From contig NC_079514.1 of NCBI RefSeq assembly GCF_000801105.2, positions 10,788,001 through 10,852,000 on the forward strand: a DNA stretch of 64,000 nt, given 5' to 3'. The notes beneath the pieces are model-generated. The model was given only the letters and a program-made list of their open reading frames with translations. It was not told the DNA's origin and ran no database searches. The DNA is from Raphanus sativus (lineage: Eukaryota > Streptophyta > Magnoliopsida > Brassicales > Brassicaceae). Positions 45,510-58,390 of this stretch are shown here, one piece after another (positions within the stretch are counted from its first letter, which is position 1; each line of letters opens with the position of its first letter). The translations under genes and the position numbers were made by a program.

Positions 45510-46231
45510 GGTCATTTCCAATGTATTTCCCAATTTTTTCTTGTATAATAGAAGTGAGTTCCTTTCCACTATATATTTCTATTTCTCCTCTAAAAAATAT
45601 TTTCACAAGTTTTTTTTCTATTTTACAATTAAAATATTTTACTTATAAATGTTAAACATTGATCTATTCATTGTACTTTTGATTTTTCATATATTTTCCT
45701 ATAAATATTTAATTAATGCAATTCAAAATGAATAATGAGTTTTTGTCAAAGTTGTAGGAGTATGCTAGATTAATTAATAATTAGGTTAAACTTAAATATG
45801 TTATCTATATGAAAATATATGTGGAACTTTAATAATTAAATTTTACTTTTAATTTTAGTTAGATATAAAACTTTAAATATAATTTGTTAAATAAAATTTT
45901 CTTTACACATAAAATAATAATATTGTATATTTATGTTATTTATAGTTGTGGAAAATTTAAAATTATTATGAAAACAAAAAAAACTGTGTTGTTATATGTA
46001 AAAAGAAAATGAATTTCTCCATATACATATATTTTAGTTATAATTACAAAAAAAATAAAAGACTAATTTGTAAATATTTTTTTTGTCTTTATTATAGAGG
46101 AATGTTATTTTTAATTCTAAATATAGAGGAAAAATAGCAAATTCTATTTTAGGAGAAAAAAAATGAATTGGAGTATATTTATTTCTATTATAATATATAG
46201 AGGCAAAAATGTCATAGGATTAGAGATGTTC
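45510..46231. mobile_element. Harbinger/Tourist-type MITE (722 bp)
   Basis: The left end GGTCATTTCCAATG and the complement of the right end GAACATCTCTAATC are imperfect inverted repeats of the GAGCATCTCCAATG type. TTA flanks both sides (45507-45509 and 46232-46234), the Harbinger target. The interior is AT-rich and non-coding. Confidence 0.6.
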
Positions 46232-46473
46232 TTAATGCAATTATCAATCTGCAGGATTCGTCTGTTGATTTTTTTTTCTTACAATAAAAGGGTAAACGAA
46301 CATAGGTGGATTTTCGTTGTTGATTTTGAAGTGACTGTTTCTGTATTATATGTAACATGTAGAAAATATTTTAAAGTATACTTTTTGTAAGTACTACTTT
46401 GTTTCACTTTAAAGTTAATTACCAAAGTTAGTTACCAAAGTTAGTAATCAAAGTTATAGCTTTTCACCATAAG

Positions 46474-47655
46474 TTTAAATAGGATTTTTTTTTAATATTA
46501 AAACCTTTCAATTAATTTTGTTTCAGGCAAAAACTTCAAACTAAGTATTTAACGGAAAAACTCCTAAACTAATTTTACTTAATGAATTAAACCTTCTGTC
46601 TATAGTACCGGTCAAAATAACTATTATAAACTAATTTTGTTTCAGGCAAAAACTTCAAACTAAGTATTTAACGGAAAAACTCCTAAACTAATTTTACTTA
46701 ATGAATTAAACCTTCTGTCTATAGTACCGGTCAAAATAACTATTATAACTAGTAAATATTTAATTTATGGATTTTTATACTAACTAAATATAGTTAAGAA
46801 GTTTTACCACTAAAATCTAATTTAAAATATATATAATTAATTATCTAAAAAACTAACTTAAATTTTCAAAATTAGCATTCTTTTTTGTAAATAGATGAGT
46901 CTGATTTTTTTTTTAAAGTTCAACATTATATATATAATCTTAAAATGTAAATATCCAGAAATATAATAGAAAATATCAAAACAGAAAGAGCCAAACAAAC
47001 TTTAATCCTCCAAAAGAACTCAAGAGAGTTTTCATGAGATCTCTCTTTGTTTGAGAGTGGTTTGCTTCACATTAAAATTAGAAATTGTGGGTTTTAATCT
47101 CCATATATAATATACTTTTAAAATGAATTTATTTGAAGTGCTAATTTTGAAAATGTTAGTTACTAATGTTTTAGATAATTAGTTTATCACTATTCCCGGT
47201 CAAAAGAACCATAATTACTGATAAATCTTTAGATACTTTTAATTTTATTTCCTGGGTTTTTTTTATATTTTCAATTTATACATATATAATGTTGATTTTA
47301 AAACAAACTAAACTCATTTTGTCACCGATGAACTCATCTATTTTGCATATTTTTTAAAATGCTAATTTTGAAAATTTAAGTTAATAATTTTAGATAATGT
47401 TGTTTTATTTTTATATTTTCATTTTTTAATTTTTAGATTTGTAATGACAGAACTCTTCAACTATGTTTTGTTAATGTAAAAACCCCTAAACTAAAGATTT
47501 AGCTTTAGTAGTGGTAATTTTCACTTGTATCGTAGACAAATGGTTTAATTCATTAAGTCAAGTTGGTTTATGACCTTTTCATAAAAAATTAATTTACGAG
47601 TTTTTATCCGAAACAAAATTAGTCGAAAAAATTTTCCGTTAAAATCTATTTAAAT
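46474..47655. mobile_element. Long inverted-repeat element (Mutator-like foldback), worn
   Basis: The left arm (TTTAAATAGG onward) and the complement of the right arm (TTTAAATAGATTTTAACGG onward) share blocks such as ACTTAATGAATTAAACC and TTTTGTTTC, in inverted order. No target duplication was recognised. The left arm holds a near-perfect 119-bp tandem duplication. Confidence 0.5.
46514..46751. repeat. 119-bp near-perfect tandem duplication
   Basis: Two head-to-tail copies begin AATTTTGTTTCAGGCAAAAA at 46514 and 46633. Apart from one base near the end they read as identical, so the duplication is recent. Confidence 0.93.
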
Positions 47656-50647
47656 ACAATTAAGTTCGTCCAGTTTCAGTTAAGTTATGACATATATTTT
47701 AAAAAGGAATTAGAAACCAAAAAATTAACAAGGAACAATGCGTTTTTAAATTGTTCACACTATATATATCATCCAAAAAAAATTCTAAACTAGCAATCCA
47801 AATAAACGACACAGTAAACATTCTTGTCCATTTGAAACAATGGGTCAATACACACACATATATATTAGTTTGAAGTTTCAAAGTACCTTAATATTATAAA
47901 TATTAAGTTATTAATTAACCTATATAATTTAGTATTATGTTATTTTGACTCATAATAAGCAGTAACTTAATATTGTGCATTTGATAATTCCATTTTAACC
48001 TCCTGAAAAGGCTTTGGTCTTTGGAGAAGTAATCTATTACTTATGCACACAGTTTCATTTCCTTTAGAATTTAATATGTTTTTGTTAATTAAAACGATTT
48101 TTTTTAAATATTGGGTAACACACGTTACATCATCATATAATCTCTAACTTTATTATATATAATGATCAACTACCAGCAACATATGTGATATTGATGGACA
48201 ATTTCACAAATAATGATTTCAAGATGAAATGCCTTCAATATATTTAAATTGATGGATGGTTCTGCCTATACGACATTTTCGATGGATTCTGTATCAGACG
48301 ACGACAACAAACAGTTCTACATACAGAGAACCTCTGATAATTTTTCTATCTTATAATCAGTAAAAAAATTGCAAGTCCAAGATTTAAACTCCATATTTGG
48401 ATGTAAAAATCTTTAAATGTTAACCAGCAGCTTTAAGGTTAAGATGCTTCCATACAAGATTTTATTTAGTAACATGGATACGAGAACCACACCGGAAGTT
48501 AAGCATTCTACGTGTGTACGATACCAACCGATACACGATGCATTGATTAAAGACATCATACATGTTACAAAATTTCTAATCTACTACGGATTCAACTGAA
48601 ACGACCAAGAAGTCCACCAAACGGTTCAGAGTTAGTATACTCTTACATCTTGGTTTAATTTATTTGCTCATTAGCTGCTAAAAGCATGTAAAAAGATAGT
48701 TTTTTTCTCACGACAAATCCAACTATCCATGTTATGTGTCCAATTCTATATTTACAATGTATTGTGCCTAATTCACAAATAGTAATATTCACATGTAACG
48801 TAGCAAAATGGTCCTTGATATTGAGATACCTATCAAGCACTGTTCTTTGGGTTGATTAAGGCTGCTGACAGAACAATAAGCACGTGTTGTGTTAGGCTTC
48901 CAAATCTTTAAAGGTTCAATTATCTATTTAGTAATTATATAGTTGACGTTATGTCACATTGCCACGCATCAAGACAAAGATGGAGGTGTTCGCCGACGGA
49001 GATACTAGCACTTAAGCAGAGGTCAAATGTTATAATTACATGTACTGATTTACATGGAGTCCTAAATCGCCGGAAATCAAAAATACCATCAAACATGTTT
49101 AGTAATCATCGTTGTTTTAATCACGGAGGTTAAGTAATAATTATTAATTATGTTCCCTCTAAAAGTAAAATCCATTTTTCATACTTTTAATAAGAAAGGT
49201 ATTCGACTTTTACCAAAAAAAAAAAGGTATTCGACTTTAACGAAAGAGGAAATTCTCGTGTCTCTTTGACATTTGGGTCCAGTTAGCGGAATCCTTAAAA
49301 TGATTTTTAAGTTTAAGTATTTGTTTAGTACTTATATAACATTTCACGTCACTAGATAGTTGAAACGAAATGATAGTTAAGTCTAAAATAATGGTCCTTT
49401 TTCTAGTTTTCTTCATAATCAAATCTCATTAACTTCGGCTTCGAACAAGATATTATATACAAAATATCTTAGATGCTTTTTCTTATTAAACATCTTGAGA
49501 TGATATCAACATTCAATTCAAAGTTTTAAAGGAGTATAAGTGAAAGATTTGAAACTTCATGTTCATAGATAGATTAAAGTTTAAAGTGTAATTTCCTTTT
49601 CTATATCTCATGCTACCAACTAGGCCTACTACCAACTGATTCGGGAGATTTTGTGTCTTCGTAGCGGGTGTATATAAATCTTTAGTTCTAAGTAAAGCAA
49701 AAACAATAATTAGAAAGCTTAAAGAGCAGTTTTGAATTTTAATTAACGGAAACAATAAGAATCAAAAAGTTAAAAACATTTTTAAGAAGGTGACATGTAT
49801 TTTCAAAAGATAAAAAGAAGTAATAATAAAAAGTGTTTTTGTCTAGTTGAAAAGTGTGACCCATGATCTTACTCATGCATAATTACACAAGTAGGACCTT
49901 AACTCATTTTCCACATTTTTATTATAAAGAGACGGCATATATTTTTAACTGTATAATATATTATGATCCACATTTTAGAAAATCAGAATTATATTTTACG
50001 AAAATTTTAATTTTAAAAATATAATTATTTTAATTGTAGATATTAAATTTTAAAATATGTTAAACAATTTTTATTTTTGAATAAAAAGATTCTATATTTT
50101 ACAACTTTTAGGTTATTCTAACAATGTAGGATAATTTGTTTATCAGTTTAGATGAAACCAATATATTGAAAATAAACAGGTTTAATCTAAAAATTAGTAT
50201 AATCTTTCCATAGTTAGTTTCAGACAATACTTCTATTTATATAATATACACTATAATTATAAAATTTTAAAATAGCAGATAATTTTTATTTTTTTTCTTT
50301 ATAATAAAATCTTAGTTTATTTCAAGTTACAATTAAATTATATTACAAGTTACGATATTGGTTTATTTTATAAAATATTATCAGTTTTTTGTAAGATTCT
50401 GTTATAATTAAAGTAAAAATAAACTTTAATAGTTAAAAACTAATGTCATTAATATTCTTAATAAATAATTAAACATTCAAAGGTTTTTAATGACATATTT
50501 TGTAAATAACACATGAATTAAAGGTGACTTTGATATTATGATGTTATTTTAATAGAACAATAAAACTTTCATTCATTTTATTAAGTAATATATAAGTAAT
50601 TTTTTTTAATAATTCTGAATTCATAATTTTGTAACTAAATTCCTATT

Positions 50648-50709
<62 letters not shown>

Positions 50710-50810
50710 ATCCATATTGATAAAATCACATATGGCTTATAAAGTTGAAACAAGCAGTCAAAATTCACTCATTCGTTTGTTCCTGTATTTTACAAGTTAG
50801 TCAGTATCTA
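47656..50810. other. Non-coding region
   Basis: No gene is supported. Small ORFs at 48417-48599 and 48951-49133 show no family features. An (AT)n tract occupies 50652-50705. Confidence 0.45.
50652..50705. repeat. AT microsatellite
   Basis: About 27 AT units in a row. Confidence 0.95.
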
Positions 50811-52136
50811 TCTATACTATTATTTGCGAAGTGATTTTTCGCAACGGAGTTCCCACGTTAAAAGTTAGAACGATTAAAGTCAATGATACCCTTAACGAAT
50901 TTTTATATATAATAAAAACAAATTTAAATTATTCATATTATTTTTAGAAAAATAAGATAAGTCTTATATATTGTGTTGCTACTTAAAATAATTATTTCTA
51001 TTATAAAAATTCAAAATAAGATATAAAACAGTTTATCTATATCTATACTATTATTTACTAATTTATTATATAAATAAAGACGAATTAAACTAATAATATT
51101 AATTATCTTAAATAAGATAATTATAATATATTGGGTTGTTTTCTTAAAATAATTGTTTCTATTATAAAAGTAAAAATTAAGATATAAAACAATTGATAAT
51201 TAAATATTAATCAAACCAAAACATTTGTATACAAATATTTTCTAAAATATTTCTAATATGTTAGTGTTTTCAAAGTTTTAATAAAATAATAAGCATATAA
51301 ATAATTTAACTTATTTAAACTTTTTGAAAATATAATTAATAAATTTTTAATGTTATCTTAAAATAATTATTTATATTATAAATTTTTAAAATAAGATATA
51401 TTCACAACGGAGCTCTCACGTTAAAAGTTAAAGCGTTTAAGATTAATAATAACTTTAATGAATGTTTATATAGAACGAATTTATATTAATCATATTATTA
51501 TTTTTGAATAAGATAAGTCTTATATATTGCATTGTTATCTTAAGATAATTATTTCTATTATAGTATTTAAAAATAAGATATAAAACAATTTATCTATATC
51601 TATACTATTAGATAATTAAAAGCAAATTTATATTAATAATATATATTTTTTAAGTAAGATAATCCTTATATATTGTGTTGTTATCTTAAAATAATTGTTT
51701 ATATTATATAAATAAAAAGTTAATATATAAAACAATTTATAACTAAATATTAATTAAAAAAAATTATATAAAATATTTTTTAATTATTCCTAATATGTTA
51801 GTGTTTTCATAATTTTAATACAATAATAAGCATATATATTTTAGTGATAAAATTTTCATATATAAATAATTTAATTTATCTAAACTATTTGAAAATATAA
51901 ATAATAAATTTGTGTTGTTATCTTAAAATAATTATTTCTATTATAAAATTTAAAACTAAGATATAAAACAGTTTATCTATATATATACTATTATTTGCTA
52001 ATTTATTATATACTTAAAATGAATTTATTTTAACAATATTAATTAATATTGTCAGAATGGTTTTTGAATTAATAAAACATAAACTAATAAATATCCGCAA
52101 GAAAATTATGTCTGCATATGCAGGCAACACACCTAG
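50811..52136 (+). mobile_element. Non-autonomous Helitron (1326 bp) with internal repeats
   Basis: The 5' end is TCTATACTATTATTTGCG after host A (50810). The 3' end has a 12-base palindrome CTGCATATGCAG (52112-52123) and then 13 bases ending CTAG at 52136, followed by host T. Inside, blocks such as TATCTATACTATTA recur near 51041, 51595 and 51977 and AACGGAGCTCTCACGTTAAA near 51410 repeats the 5' region, so the body is built from partial tandem copies. There is no coding capacity. Confidence 0.82.
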
Positions 52137-54027
52137 TAACTTTATATTTATTAATATCATGTCTTTTGTTCAGGAATTTGAAATTGAAATCTAATTTAAC
52201 ATGTCCAACTGGTTTAGACTTAATTTTTCTTGGGTATTTATTGTTTAATTTTACGCAGGCTAATTATTCCATTGACTTATTGTTGGAGTCGGCATTCCTG
52301 AAATTAATTTTTCAAAAAGTTATACTAGTTACATATCAATTATAAAGGGAATTTTGTCTAGTTGAAAAACATATCAAATGAATAATTACACAATGTGTTG
52401 TTTGGTGATTAGTTACGTAGGAGGTGAAGTCGGAGAGGAGACATAATAGTCGAAATCTCTGATTAGCCACACTCTTTTCTTTTATTGAATCCTCACTTTC
52501 TTAAACCTTTCCATCAGCCACTCTTTTCTTCCCTTTCTGTAAGGTCTATGTCTCAATTATAATGATCAAACTCTTCTTTCTCCAATCTGACATCTATTTT
52601 TCTTTCCTTTAATTATCTTCCATTATAACAATTATTATGCATATATGACGCGTATCAGCTCCTTATTTGTTCCTTTTTTTCTAATTTGAATTTATTAACT
52701 TTTTTTTTTTTTTTTTTTTTAACTTTAATCAATGCGCACATTTAAATAAACTAGAACTTCTTACGTTTTTATTTGTCAACCACAAAATCCTTGTGTCTAA
52801 ATCATTAGTCTAGTGGTCCACACGAAAACAAGAAAAATATGGCAAGCTATTTTGGTTTGTGAACAAAAATTATAAGGAAATTTTTAGTTTTGTGATTATT
52901 TTGGTTTATACTATAGCAATCACAAGATCAGTGACATCATCACTCCTGAAGTTTTCGTAAATACTTCACTCATCAGCTCAATATCTGCATCTCGTGAACG
53001 TATGTTGTTAGAGCAGATTCCTTACAAGTATCAAAACAATATTAAAAATAATTATTAGAAAACCCATTTCAATCGTTTCTCATTCTTATAGATGATTGGT
53101 GTTAAAAATCATAGAACTTCATAGAACTTGCTCCCCTCCTAATATTTTGTGGGTCTTAAGATGTAAATAATGGGCGGCCTTCTTTGCGCTTTAGACCCAT
53201 TCATATATAATCATATGGACTACTTAAGCTCAATGGGCTTAACAAACGAACAAATGGAGTCACGTGGTCTCGAGAGCCCAACACATAGTCGCTGTCGCAG
53301 CATGGTTCCCTAGAGAAGGGAAATTCGAATTCGATTTTCTCTATATATCAACTTGGAAATAATCCAAGAATTAGGTTATAAAAAGTCAAAAAAATCTTTT
53401 TTTTCGCGCAGCGTCAAGCTTGATAAGCTCGAAAATCGTTGATTCCCTGAGGAATGGCTGTTCGACGAAGACTCGATGACCGTTTAAACGAAGTTCTTAA
53501 TAATCGTTGGTTCCGAAAAATACCGAAGACAAGGAAGATGAACAGAAATTTTTTAGGTTTATATTCAATAATCAAAAGTTAATCTTTACAAAGCTCTCGA
53601 TCACTATTTATAATAAGAAGAGAATCTTCTTCTAACTAATCTAGAGAGATTTAATTATCTTTAAGTACACGAAATCTAAATAAATATTTCTTTGCTGAAC
53701 ACGAAAGCCCATTGGCGTGTTTGTTGTTAGAATCCAAATATACGAGATGCGCTGCATCATTTTTTATGAAGCATTGTAAAATGTAAGCAAATAGATTTTT
53801 TGGATTGAATAAATTTAACATTAAAAAAGGAAATAATCTAAGAACATCAAGTAGTGTTCATTTTTTTCGCATAACGGTTAATGTTATATAAATTAAAGTT
53901 TGATTTTACAATATTTGTCGATCAAAGAGATCGTAACACCATGACAAAAAAGTTTAAAAAACAAGGTATTACTCAGAGAACCAAGACAATAGAGGAGATC
54001 AATTATCTAAGACACAAAGACATCATG
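52137..54027. other. Non-coding region, possible retroelement debris
   Basis: No gene is supported. The part at about 53400-53730 looks like worn retrotransposon sequence, but no LTR ends or target duplication could be found. A 21-base T run lies near 52700. Confidence 0.35.
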
Positions 54028-54225
54028 TTAGTGCTTCCTTTGTTTCCTTGCTGTGATTGAGTTACTCACTTCCCTGTCAATAAGCTCATGTATTGCAAGC
54101 GGAGAAAGGGAACATTGATTGTGGATGACATTGTTTCTTTGCCTCCACAGATTATAAATATTGGACTGGACTACCAATTTCTCGAGGATAGATTGAGTTT
54201 GTTGGTTTTGCTTTCAAGCAAACGT
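54028..54225 (-). pseudogene. LINE C-terminal fragment (RNase H / zf-RVT end)
   Basis: On the minus strand a frame reads QQTQSILEKLVVQSNIYNLW, then RQRNNVIHNQCSLSPLAIHE, then LIDREVSNSITARKQRKH and a stop. The block IYNLWRQRNNVIHN followed by IDREVSNSITARKQRK is the typical C-terminal end of plant non-LTR reverse transcriptase proteins. An in-frame TGA lies just upstream and no reverse transcriptase core is seen, so this is a short remnant, as expected of 5'-truncated LINEs. Confidence 0.75.
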
Positions 54226-54944
54226 TATTTCATTTTCCTTATTGTATAGTTACAAGTTGTTGTGTTCCCATCACTAGTGGCGTTTTCTTATGTATGTTTG
54301 TCACTGTGGTAACTCTCTTTATGTATGGGATCCAACTGATAATACATAATATGTGGTTTCAGACCTGAAAAGTTTACGGGCTTCAACCTAAATCTTCTAA
54401 TAAATAACCTACATAGTTTTTTTTCTTGAATGAATGTTAAATTTATTTAACCCAAAATTTTTTTGTAACAATAAATGCATAATGTGTTAAGAGTTTTTAG
54501 AAAAGATAAAACCAATACAATGGGAGGTGTTTCCTAAGTAATATAAGTAAGTCTCAATTTTAGTTTTGGTTTAACCAATAGATTAAATTTTATTTTCTTC
54601 TTGTCAAGAAAAAGTGTGCTTATATTACAAAAAATAATTTTCTGAAAAATATATGATCTTTGTTACAGAGAAATTTTATGTATTTTATACAATCTTGACA
54701 AGAGCTGTCCCTGCCTAATTAATGAATCAAAATGTGAATTTCTTATTTTTCATTTTCTTTTTGGATACTAGCTGTAATTCATAGTGAAAGAAAACAAAAA
54801 AAAAAGTTCTTTCTTTCAAAAATAAGTACACAGAATTAGCTGGCAATTTTGTTTTCCTAAAACTGATATCAAGAAATACATTTCTTCCTCAATGTATTTA
54901 GTACCCCAAAAGGCAGGAATAATTTAAGAAATTATATCTACTAT
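54226..54944. other. Non-coding region
   Basis: AT-rich sequence between the LINE fragment and the next element; nothing recognised. The last ten bases are the left target copy of that element. Confidence 0.4.
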
Positions 54945-56308
54945 GGGAAAATCGCATAAAAAACCTTCAAAGTATCACTTACTAGCACTTTAAACCCTGA
55001 AGTTTTTTCACTAACACTTTTAACCTTCAAAGTGACATTTGTATCATAAAAAACCTCCAAATCAAAAAGTTGACCGGTTCAGCAGGTAATTTTTCAAAAT
55101 TAATTATTTAATTAATAAAATAAATAAAATAAATAAATAAAAAATCCAAAAAATAAATAAAAATCGAAACTTTTAATAAATTTACAAAAAATGAAAAAAT
55201 CAAAAAATTAAATTAAAATTTTAGAAAATTAAATAAATATTTTTAAAATTAAATAATTTTCTAAAATATTAATAAAATAAAAATAACTAAAAATTAATAA
55301 TAAATAAGATTAATTTAAATAGAGAAGAACTAAATAAAAAGTCCACAATTTTTCCATAAAATGGAAAATAGAAAATTCAAAATTCAAAATTCACTAGTGA
55401 CCATGATGGTTTCTCACATAACCATTAATAATGACGATAATTGCCATATCTCCAATGATAGTTTCTAACATCATCGTTGAAAATGACAGCAAAATCTTTT
55501 TCAAACTTTTGAATTTTCATTTTTCTTTGAAATATATGAATTTTTTATTTTTCTGTTTTTTTAATTTGATCTCATTTATTTTTGAATTTTAATTTTCAAA
55601 ATATTAATTATTTTTCTGATTTTATTTAATTTATGAGTTTTTATTAAATTTTACAATTTTTGTTTAATTTCTGATTTTTATTTAATTTTATTTTACTAAT
55701 TAAATAATATTTTAAATAATATTATTTAATAAGTAAAATAAACAAAAGATAATAAAAAAGTTTGAAAAAGATGTTTCTGTCATTTTCAACGATGATGTTG
55801 AAAACTATCACTGTGGATATGTCAATTATCGTCATTGTTAATGGTTATGTGAGAAACCATCATGGTCACTAGTGAATTTTGAATTTTGAATTTTCCACTT
55901 TTTAAAAAAAATTGTGGACTTTTTATTTAGTTCTTCTCTATTTAAATTTAATTTTATTTATTATTAATTTTTAGTTATTTTTATTTTATTAATATTTTAG
56001 AAAATTGTTTAATTTAAAAAATATATTTATTTAATTTTTCTAAAATTTTAATTTTTTTTTTTCTTTTTTGTAAATTTTATTAAAAGATTCAATTTTATTT
56101 ATTTTTTGGATTTTTATTTATTTATTTTGTTTATTTTATTAATTAAATAATTAATTTTGAAAAATTACCTGCTAAACCGGTCAACTTTTTGATTTAGAGG
56201 TTTTTTATGATACAAATGTCACTTTGAAGGTTAAAATGTTAGTGAAAAAACTTCAGGGTTTAAAGTGCTAGTAAGTGACACTTTGAGGGTTTTTTATGCG
56301 ATTTTCCC
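54945..56308. mobile_element. Long-TIR (foldback) Mutator-like element, 1364 bp
   Basis: The element begins GGGAAAATCGCATAAAAAAC and ends with its complement. It is flanked by perfect 10-bp direct repeats TATCTACTAT at 54935-54944 and 56309-56318. The arms are about 560 bases each and highly similar; markers such as AGTTGACCGGTT and ACTAGTGACCATGATGG appear in inverted order in both. A short AT-rich centre (about 55510-55760) separates them. There are no ORFs. The TSD length and GGGAAAA ends fit non-autonomous MULEs with long TIRs. Confidence 0.88.
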
Positions 56309-56827
56309 TATCTACTATTAAATGATCCTTATCCCTTTTAATCAATCATTTTCATACACGTATATGTGCATGGTACATTGAATTTTTTTTCTTTCTAAAA
56401 TGATACTATTTACTAGATAGTTTATACTTTTTTCATAAACTTCACTTAATCATGTATAAAGTATTGTTGAGTCTATATCTTTTGAAACAATTTATGCACT
56501 GAAAAAATATATCGTGAGATCACATCTTCCTGCATATTATCTTTTCTTGTCTTTTTTTCATACCCATTATTTTACTACATTTATTTTAGCAATTTCTTAC
56601 TCTATTCGAGTACATAACATTACATAATTTCAAGTTTATGAGCAAAGCTAGAAACTAGTGAGTGTAACTAAAGAGACTAGTATACATTTCAAAAGTGTTT
56701 CAAAAAAAAGTGTTTCAAAAAAAAAAAAAACATTTCAAAAAAAAAAAAACTAAAGAGACTAATATACTAAGCTAGGTTAGTATTATATAAAAGAAAACTT
56801 ACAAATATATAAGTGACTCTAAATAAA

Positions 56828-58169
56828 GGGAAAATTCCTTAAAAGTATACAAACTATTTTGAATTTCTATTTAATATACGAACTAATTTTTGTTACCTAT
56901 TAAATACACAAAATTTTGAAATTCCCAGATTTTACACATCGTTTTAGACGGTGTTAAATTATATTTAGCGGAAGTGAAGACGACGTTAGTGTTTAGTTAA
57001 ACACAAGTTTAAACTGTGAAAATAAAATTCTTTAAAAAAATACACGAACTAATTTTCATTTGCTAATAAAATACACTAACTAGTTTGGATCTCCATTTAA
57101 TATACAAACTAATTTTTGTTTTCCATTAAATACACAAATTTTTTAAATTTACAGATTTTACACATTGATTTAGACGAAGTCGACTTTGTTTAACAGAAGA
57201 TGAAATTAGTTTTAATTAAAAATGTGGTTAAACAAGTTTATGAATTTGGAACTAGTTTAGTGTTATGCATTTCTGATTCTTTTTTACGCTTTAATTGCAG
57301 TGATAATGAATCAATTAAGATTAATTTACACTATGATTAATATTTTTAGTGTTATGAATTAGGCTGTTCATATATTATTTATACTATGATCAATAAATTT
57401 TAAATTTCATCAAAAAATATTTTACGCTATGAAAATATAATGGGCAAGAAATCTAGCAATATAATCTATCGGGAGGATTTTCAAAGATTTTTTCTTTATG
57501 TTTTAACCACATGTTTAATTAAACATTATCATCCTTAAACATAGTTGACATCCAGGGGCGGACCCACTTGAAAGGTTGTGAGGTCAACTGAAACCGCAAA
57601 AATACTATAAGTTTAAGTTTATAAGCTGTTGTTTATTAAGAAACTGTGGCTCAGTGGTTGGAAATGACAATTTTGCACCCACAGATATTGGGTTCGAGTT
57701 CACCTAATGACATTTTAATAATTTTTTTTATATTGTGAACCCACAAAAAAATTCTGCTGGGACCGCCACTGTTGACATCATCTAAATCATGTTAAACATA
57801 GTTGACGTCGTCTAAATCAATGTGTAAAATCTACAAATTTCAAAAATTTGTGTATTTAATGTAAAACAAAAATTAATTCGTGTATTAAACGGAAGTCCAA
57901 AATAGTTGGTGTATTTGATTAGCAAAGTAGTTCGTGTATTTTTAAATAATTTTCTTTTCACAATTTAAACATATGTTTAATTAAATACTATCGTCGTCTT
58001 CAATTCTGTTAAATATTTAACGTGACGATGTGTAAATTCTGCAAATTTCAAAATTTATGTATCTAATAAGCAACAAAAATTATTCGTGTGCTAAATAGAG
58101 ATCCAAAATAGTTCGTGTATTATATTGGTAAATGCAGATTAGTCCGTATATTTTTAAAGAATTTTTCCC
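56828..58169. mobile_element. Second long-TIR Mutator-like element (1342 bp) with nested hAT MITE
   Basis: The left end GGGAAAATTCCTTAAAAGTA and the complement of the right end GGGAAAAATTCTTTAAAAAT are inverted repeats, flanked by direct repeats TAAATAAA at 56820-56827 and 58170-58177. The arms contain repeated units of the type TACACGAACTAATTTT, also in inverted order. A hAT MITE is inserted at 57553-57771. The element ends about 155 bases before the TATA box of the MADS gene. Confidence 0.83.
57553..57771. mobile_element. hAT-type MITE (219 bp), tRNA-like interior, nested in a MULE
   Basis: Ends are CAGGGGCGGACCC on the left and GGACCGCCACTG on the right, an inverted pair with one or two mismatches, flanked by the perfect 8-bp duplication TTGACATC at 57545-57552 and 57772-57779. 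On the plus strand it carries a pol III A box TGGCTCAGTGG (57647-57657, perfect to consensus) and a B box GGTTCGAGTTC (57691-57701, one base off), 44 bases apart. It is related to the MITE at 2914-3143. Confidence 0.88.
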
Positions 58170-58323
58170 TAAATAAACAAAGAAATACACCACAGCCACA
58201 CACACACTAATACTAGGGAGTATAGAAAGTTTTGGTCAATGACTAAAGATGACTACAATTTTATGACTGCAATGCATAGAGATTACTACAATTTTATAAT
58301 GCCTAGATCACCCCTCCAGCTAT

Positions 58324-58331
58324 TATATAAA
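58324..58331 (+). promoter_or_regulatory. TATA box of the MADS gene
   Basis: TATATAAA lies 60 bases before the ATG at 58391, so the leader must be short and includes the CA repeat. Confidence 0.6.
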
Positions 58332-58353
58332 CAACCAGGGTACCAACAAGTCT

Positions 58354-58377
58354 CACACACACACACACACACACACA
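58354..58377 (+). repeat. (CA)12 microsatellite in the MADS gene leader
   Basis: Twelve CA units end 13 bases before the ATG at 58391, inside the predicted 5' UTR. Confidence 0.95.
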
Positions 58378-58390
58378 AAAGAAGATAATC

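Noticed and set aside
48480..48520. Short similarity to the 5S rRNA segment GAAGTTAAGC
   Set aside because: Only about ten bases match and the rest of 5S rRNA is absent.
53400..53730. Possible solo LTR of a Copia-type retrotransposon
   Set aside because: The texture resembles LTR sequence, but TG..CA ends and a 5-bp target duplication could not be identified.
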